Part shown: positions 60,707 through 64,000 of the stretch, one piece after another | Layout of the letters: every line of letters starts with the position of its first letter | How positions within the stretch are numbered: the stretch's first letter is position 1 | Source: Solibacillus sp040273735 | GTDB taxonomy: Bacteria > Bacillota > Bacilli > Bacillales_A > Planococcaceae | NCBI RefSeq assembly: GCF_040273735.1 | Contig: NZ_JBELZM010000010.1 | Span: forward strand, 1-64,000 | DNA length: 64,000 nt | Reading direction: 5' to 3' | Position numbers and translations under genes: made by a program | The notes under the pieces: model-generated | Databases searched by the model: none | Seen by the model: the letters and a program-made list of their open reading frames with translations, nothing else | Told to the model about the DNA's origin: nothing

Positions 60707-60973
60707 GTGCACAAAGGACAGCGCATTAAAAAAGGGGATGTTGCTCGCATCGAAATACTAACTGCAATTTATGTATACGCATTGGAGCATCAGCGACCAA
60801 TCAGTTATAAGGAATTAGCTGCTGCAACCGACAATGCATCAACATCGACTGTATTCCGCCACACAGGGATACTTCAAAAAATGGGGTACTTACGCAAATA
60901 CAACCAGGGAGAACCACGTTCTCTCATCGTTACACCAGAAGGAATAAAAGCAGTTCAATCTGGAACTTTATAA
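60707..60973 (+). CDS. Small winged-helix protein (prophage)
   Basis: About 88 residues from GTG 60707, chosen because GGTGG lies 5 bases upstream; GTG 60698 is possible. 'RPISYKELAAATDNASTSTVFRHTGILQKMGYL' is a winged-helix DNA-binding unit like the LexA or DprA-associated type, with a basic tail and 'TPEGIKAV' wing. It would act as a small regulator. The next operator palindrome (60984) lies just past its stop. Confidence 0.65.
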   Translation: MHKGQRIKKGDVARIEILTAIYVYALEHQRPISYKELAAATDNASTSTVFRHTGILQKMGYLRKYNQGEPRSLIVTPEGIKAVQSGTL

Positions 60974-60983
60974 ATTATAAACA

Positions 60984-60992
60984 ACCGTCGGT
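60984..60992. promoter_or_regulatory. Operator ACCGTCGGT, site 4
   Basis: Nine-base palindrome in the 80-base gap before the DUF2815 gene, where an internal promoter may lie. Confidence 0.6.
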
Positions 60993-61053
60993 TTTATGGG
61001 TTAGGTGAGAGTCCTAACCCTTAAAAAAATAAAATATTTGGAGGTCATTTAAT

Positions 61054-61608
61054 ATGGCAAAACGTACAGGAACAAAAGTTATCACTAACGAGGCACGCAT
61101 GAGTTATGCGCACGTATTCGAGCCACATGGTATCGATGGCAACGAACCAAAGTATTCCATTTCAATCTTAATTACGAAAACAGACACTGAAACAATTAAA
61201 GCGATCAATGAAGCGGTAGAAGCTGCTAAAGAAGAAGGCAAAGCGAAGTGGAACGGCAAAATTCCGGCAAACTTGAAAACGCCACTGCGTGATGGCGATG
61301 AGGAACGTCCGGATGATGAAGCATATGCTGGTCACTATTTCATCAATGCAAACAACAAATCAAAGCCTGGCATTGTTCAAAAAGTAAGCGGGGCACTTGT
61401 ACATCTTGATTCAGTAGATGATTTCTACTCAGGATGCTATGCAAAAGCTTCAGTTAACTTCTATGCTTTCAATGCAAACGGCAACCGAGGCGTGGCTTGT
61501 AGCTTACAGAACTTATTAAAAACGAATGATGGTGATCGCTTAGCTGGTGGCGCATCTGCTGAGGCTGACTTCGCGGATGAGTTCGAAGGCGATGACTTAC
61601 TAGATTAA
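61054..61608 (+). CDS. DUF2815 ssDNA-binding-like protein (prophage)
   Basis: This 184-residue protein of DUF2815 resembles phage single-stranded DNA-binding proteins of the T7 gp2.5 type: a beta-barrel core ('KYSISILITKTD', 'YAGHYFINANNKSKPGIV', 'CYAKASVNFYAFNANGNRGVAC') and a strongly acidic, flexible C-terminus ending DEFEGDDLLD, typical for SSB partner recruitment. GGAGGT precedes the ATG. It is regularly paired with DUF2800, suggesting that nuclease and SSB act together in phage recombination or replication. Confidence 0.82.
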   Translation: MAKRTGTKVITNEARMSYAHVFEPHGIDGNEPKYSISILITKTDTETIKAINEAVEAAKEEGKAKWNGKIPANLKTPLRDGDEERPDDEAYAGHYFINANNKSKPGIVQKVSGALVHLDSVDDFYSGCYAKASVNFYAFNANGNRGVACSLQNLLKTNDGDRLAGGASAEADFADEFEGDDLLD

Positions 61609-61892
61609 TGCGTAGGCTACTAGCGGTAGTCAACTTTCCTCACAGCTTAAGTGCTAGCGGTTTCGGAGAGCGAGAATATACGTATAAAACGTATTATGAA
61701 AACTTAACGAAAGGCGCTGTTGTAGTCGTCGAGACACAAACAGGTTATTCCGTGGCACGTTTTGTTCGCTACATTGAAAGCACAGATGTACCGAATTTAA
61801 AGTACATTGTTCAGCATGTCAATATAGCGAGCCATAGAGCTAAACGAAAAGCATGCGAGGAATGGGACGACTATGAAAATTTACTAGATTAA
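61608..61892 (+). CDS. Prophage hypothetical protein (94 residues)
   Basis: The start overlaps the DUF2815 stop (TAATG), giving coupled translation. The product has a beta-rich middle ('GAVVVVETQTGYSVARFVRYIES') like a small KOW/SH3-type barrel and a basic-then-acidic C-terminus ending 'CEEWDDYENLLD'. The acidic end echoes that of the neighbouring SSB-like protein. I recognise no named family. A terminator-like hairpin follows. Confidence 0.65.
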   Translation: MRRLLAVVNFPHSLSASGFGEREYTYKTYYENLTKGAVVVVETQTGYSVARFVRYIESTDVPNLKYIVQHVNIASHRAKRKACEEWDDYENLLD

Positions 61893-61902
61893 TTTTAACA
61901 GA

Positions 61903-61932
61903 ATAAGAAGGTCTATTTTGGACCTTCTTTTC
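61903..61932 (+). terminator. Hairpin before the methyltransferase gene
   Basis: AGAAGGTC pairs with GACCTTCT, followed by TTTTCTTT. A second inverted repeat TACCTAAAA/TTTTTAGGTA (61937-61983) lies just after it. Confidence 0.6.
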
Positions 61933-62009
61933 TTTATACCTAAAACCTTCTATTTAATAGGTAGAAAAGACAGTTTTTAGGTAGAAAGAAGGGAAGGTGT
62001 TAGAGAAAA

Positions 62010-63374
62010 ATGCTAACAAGAATAAATGGTGTAGGAAGAAAACGAGGTCTAGTAGTAGACAATTTTGCAGGTGGTGGTGGTGCGTCAACTGGGATGGAGA
62101 AAGCAATAGGACGTTCAGTGGATATAGCGATTAACCATGACATGGAAGCTATTCGTATGCATAAGGCAAATCATCCGACTACAAAACATTATTGCGAATC
62201 TGTGTGGGATGTTGACCCGGTCGAAGCTTGTGAAGGGCAGCCGGTCGATATGGCGTGGTTTAGTCCAGATTGCCGTCATTTCAGTAAAGCGAAAGGTGGA
62301 GGACTTGTTAACCGGGGAGTACGGGGTCTAGCTTGGGTAGCGGTGAAATGGGCGAAAGCAGTAAAACCGAAACTCATCTTTTTAGAGAACGTGGAAGAAT
62401 TTCGTACATGGGGTCCTGTTGATGATGACGGCAAACCGATAAAAGAACGCGAAGGTGAAACATTTAATGAATTCCTTAACGCTTTGAAAGTTGAAGGTTA
62501 TGAGATTGAATACCGGGAGCTTGTTTCGTGTGATTACGGTGCGCCAACTTCAAGAAAACGCTTCTTCCTAGTTGCAAGATGCGACGGCAACCCAATAGTG
62601 TGGCCCGAGCCTACTCATGCAGACCCGTTGAGCGAGGAAGTACTGCTCTATGATAAAAAGCCTTTTAGAACGGCAGGAGAAATTATCGATTGGTCTTTCC
62701 CGACAAAATCAATTTTCGCTCGTGACAAGCCTTTATCCGAAAATACCATGAAACGGATTGCGAAAGGTTTACAGAAGTTTGTCATTAATTCCGATGAACC
62801 GTTTTTAGTGCCTGAACATAATGCGACTGCTTTTATCACGAGTTACTATACGCCAACAAATGAAAATGACGTGAGAGGATTACCGCTCGACAAACCATTA
62901 CACACCATTACTAGTGGGGGTAATCGTTTTGGACTGGTAACTGCTTTCCTTACTAAATATTACGGTCAGTCGTATGCGCAGGGAATGGCAGAACCTTTAC
63001 ACACCATAACAACTAAAGATCGTTTTGGTTTAGTGACAGCTTTTTTGACCAAGTATTACGGAACTTCATATGCACAGGGTTTAAACGAACCTCTTCACAC
63101 CGTTACTGCAGGCGGAAATAAATACGGTCTGGTCACAATTGAAATGCAGGAATACATGATTACGGATATTCATTTACGCATGCTCCAACCGGTGGAACTT
63201 TTTAGAGGTAATGGGTTCCCAAGCAGTTACATTATTGACCGGGATTATGAAGGCCGCAAAATACCAAAATCTCAACAAATTGCTAAATGCGGTAACGCTG
63301 TAACTCCTCAAGTGCCGGCTGCTTTAGTCAGAGCAAATGCGCCGGAGTTATGTTTTCAGAAGGAGGCGATATAA
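62010..63374 (+). CDS. dcm: C5-cytosine DNA methyltransferase (prophage)
   Basis: This 454-residue enzyme methylates cytosine in DNA, probably shielding phage DNA from host restriction. Motif I is 'DNFAGGGGASTGME', motif IV 'FSPDCRHFSKAKGG' with the catalytic cysteine (SPDC instead of the usual PPC), motif VI 'FLENVEEF', motif VIII 'DYGAPTSRKRFFLVA'. The target-recognition region (62821-63137) contains repeats of about 32 residues built on 'FGLVTAFLTKYYG.SYAQG..EPLHT'. Motif X is near 'KCGNAVTPQVPAALV'. No cognate endonuclease is seen, so it is an orphan. Confidence 0.92.
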   Translation: MLTRINGVGRKRGLVVDNFAGGGGASTGMEKAIGRSVDIAINHDMEAIRMHKANHPTTKHYCESVWDVDPVEACEGQPVDMAWFSPDCRHFSKAKGGGLVNRGVRGLAWVAVKWAKAVKPKLIFLENVEEFRTWGPVDDDGKPIKEREGETFNEFLNALKVEGYEIEYRELVSCDYGAPTSRKRFFLVARCDGNPIVWPEPTHADPLSEEVLLYDKKPFRTAGEIIDWSFPTKSIFARDKPLSENTMKRIAKGLQKFVINSDEPFLVPEHNATAFITSYYTPTNENDVRGLPLDKPLHTITSGGNRFGLVTAFLTKYYGQSYAQGMAEPLHTITTKDRFGLVTAFLTKYYGTSYAQGLNEPLHTVTAGGNKYGLVTIEMQEYMITDIHLRMLQPVELFRGNGFPSSYIIDRDYEGRKIPKSQQIAKCGNAVTPQVPAALVRANAPELCFQKEAI

Positions 63375-63587
63375 GTGGAGATAGGGCAAGACGTATATAT
63401 TTCCGTATATAACCGGCTACGTAGAAGTAAACCTTACTGCAAGCTGCATAAAGTTGTCGAGATTACATCGACACATGTGATAACGAGCCCATTAAATTAC
63501 GAGGACACGCCAAAACTTTGGCTTCGCTTCGGTCGGAAAAATCTACAATGTAAAAATACTCAGTCCAAATTTGAATATCAGATTTGA
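63375..63587 (+). CDS. Prophage hypothetical protein (70 residues)
   Basis: GTG start directly after the methyltransferase stop, with AAGGAGG 7 bases upstream inside the end of that gene. The small basic protein (MEIGQDVYISVYNRLRRS...) has two cysteines and a predicted beta-rich core. No family recognised. Confidence 0.65.
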   Translation: MEIGQDVYISVYNRLRRSKPYCKLHKVVEITSTHVITSPLNYEDTPKLWLRFGRKNLQCKNTQSKFEYQI

Positions 63588-63630
63588 GAAAACGAGCAAG
63601 CATTTAACCGTGCAGTAATGGAGGGCTATT

Positions 63631-63996
63631 ATGAGAAAACGTGAAAAGTTAAAAGTCGGTGAAAATGTTGTCGTGGTCAGTAACCACAAGTTTATACAAA
63701 GCATTGATATTGTGAGAGATTACCAGGTTGTACGTGCCAATAATTCAAGTGCATATCTGGTTGAAGTAGCGGATTTAAATGGAGCTAAACCTTACATGAT
63801 TAAAGTCAGTCAGAAGGATTTCAGAGGTGCTGGTGTGATTGATTCCTACAAGGTTTACCGCACAAAAGAAGATTACGAGAAAGCAATTGCGGACCGTGAA
63901 GAACTCGCAAAACTGCAATCGAAAATCCGTGAAAACGTGAAGATGATGAACCTTACAGAATTAAGAGGTCTCTATGCATTCATGAATAAGAACTGA
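63631..63996 (+). CDS. Prophage hypothetical protein (121 residues)
   Basis: ATG 63631 follows GGAGGG. The N-terminal half is beta-rich ('LKVGENVVVVSNHKFI', 'SAYLVEVADLNGAKPYMIKVS') and looks like a small OB or SH3-type fold. The C-terminal half is helical and charged ('YEKAIADREELAKLQSKIRENVKMM'). Complete, ending four bases before the window edge. No family recognised. Confidence 0.7.
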   Translation: MRKREKLKVGENVVVVSNHKFIQSIDIVRDYQVVRANNSSAYLVEVADLNGAKPYMIKVSQKDFRGAGVIDSYKVYRTKEDYEKAIADREELAKLQSKIRENVKMMNLTELRGLYAFMNKN

Positions 63997-64000
63997 AAGA

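Larger units (their letters stand above)
54340..64000. mobile_element. Prophage, left part (continues beyond window)
   Basis: A large serine integrase next to a broken host gene, an XRE repressor reading the same way, then a divergent rightward operon with AbrB-like, DUF2800, DUF2815 and cytosine methyltransferase genes. This is the integration, immunity and early replication side of a temperate siphophage-like genome. Structural and lysis genes must lie to the right of the window. Four ACCG(A/T)CGGT palindromes mark it. Confidence 0.9.

Noticed and set aside
1..64000. CRISPR arrays, tRNA or rRNA genes
   Set aside because: No direct-repeat/spacer pattern and no cloverleaf or rRNA sequence was recognised by eye; the TTAGAA array has conserved boxes too short for CRISPR repeats.

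Overview
The window is a chromosomal segment of a low-GC Gram-positive endospore former. Spore genes (spoIVA, sleB, ypeB), hbs, mtrB, bacillithiol genes, and the order recS-ypbE-ypbG-ypdA-ansA-prsW-sleB-ypeB-cmk-ypfD-der-gpsA-spoIVA-hbs-folE-mtrB-hepS-menG-hepT-ndk-cheR-aro genes-qcrABC-dapB-mgsA-bshA-cca-birA-panBCD all follow Bacillus subtilis closely. Local differences (no trpEDCFBA between aroH and hisC, no bshB1 between mgsA and bshA, extra small genes, GC-rich mosaic intergenic repeats) suggest a Planococcaceae relative such as Solibacillus or Lysinibacillus. The genus is inferred from memory and was not searched.

Layout. 0-6.5 kb: a CarD-like regulator and a MarR regulator diverging around a perfect palindrome, then a nitroreductase, a cold-shock gene with a terminator-like leader hairpin, a 59-residue hypothetical gene, an Excalibur/GDPD pair, fabI behind a FapR-type operator, ferredoxin, and a decayed tyrosine-integrase remnant. 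6.7-30.5 kb: the recS to ndk block, covering DNA repair, spore cortex lysis, c-di-GMP sensing, ribosome assembly, glycerol-3-phosphate, spore coat, HU, folate and menaquinone side-chain synthesis. It ends with three tandem paralogous mini membrane proteins. 30.5-44 kb: cheR, the aro/his/tyr operon, ReoY and its TPR partner, and the menaquinol:cytochrome c reductase (qcrABC). 44-52.3 kb: a YitT protein, dapB, mgsA, bshA, cca, birA and panBCD. 52.4-54.4 kb: a 3D-domain wall protein and a dihydrolipoamide dehydrogenase gene cut short at its 3' end.

From about 54.34 kb to the right edge lies the left part of a prophage. A large serine integrase, whose 3' end abuts the broken host gene, is followed by an XRE repressor and then a rightward early operon: an AbrB-like regulator, a DUF2800 RecB/Cas4-like nuclease, a DUF2815 ssDNA-binding-like protein, a C5-cytosine methyltransferase and small unknown genes. 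Four copies of the palindrome ACCG(A/T)CGGT punctuate this operon, the first sitting exactly between the -35 and -10 of the early promoter.

The strongest unexplained signals are: a nine-copy TTAGAA array spaced by 19-21 bases before der; a structured intergenic module present three times with pairing-preserving substitutions; an ATT initiation codon for spoIVA; the prophage-interrupted lpd gene; and the distributed prophage operators. Start codons were adjusted wherever a ribosome binding site and family alignment favoured an internal start.
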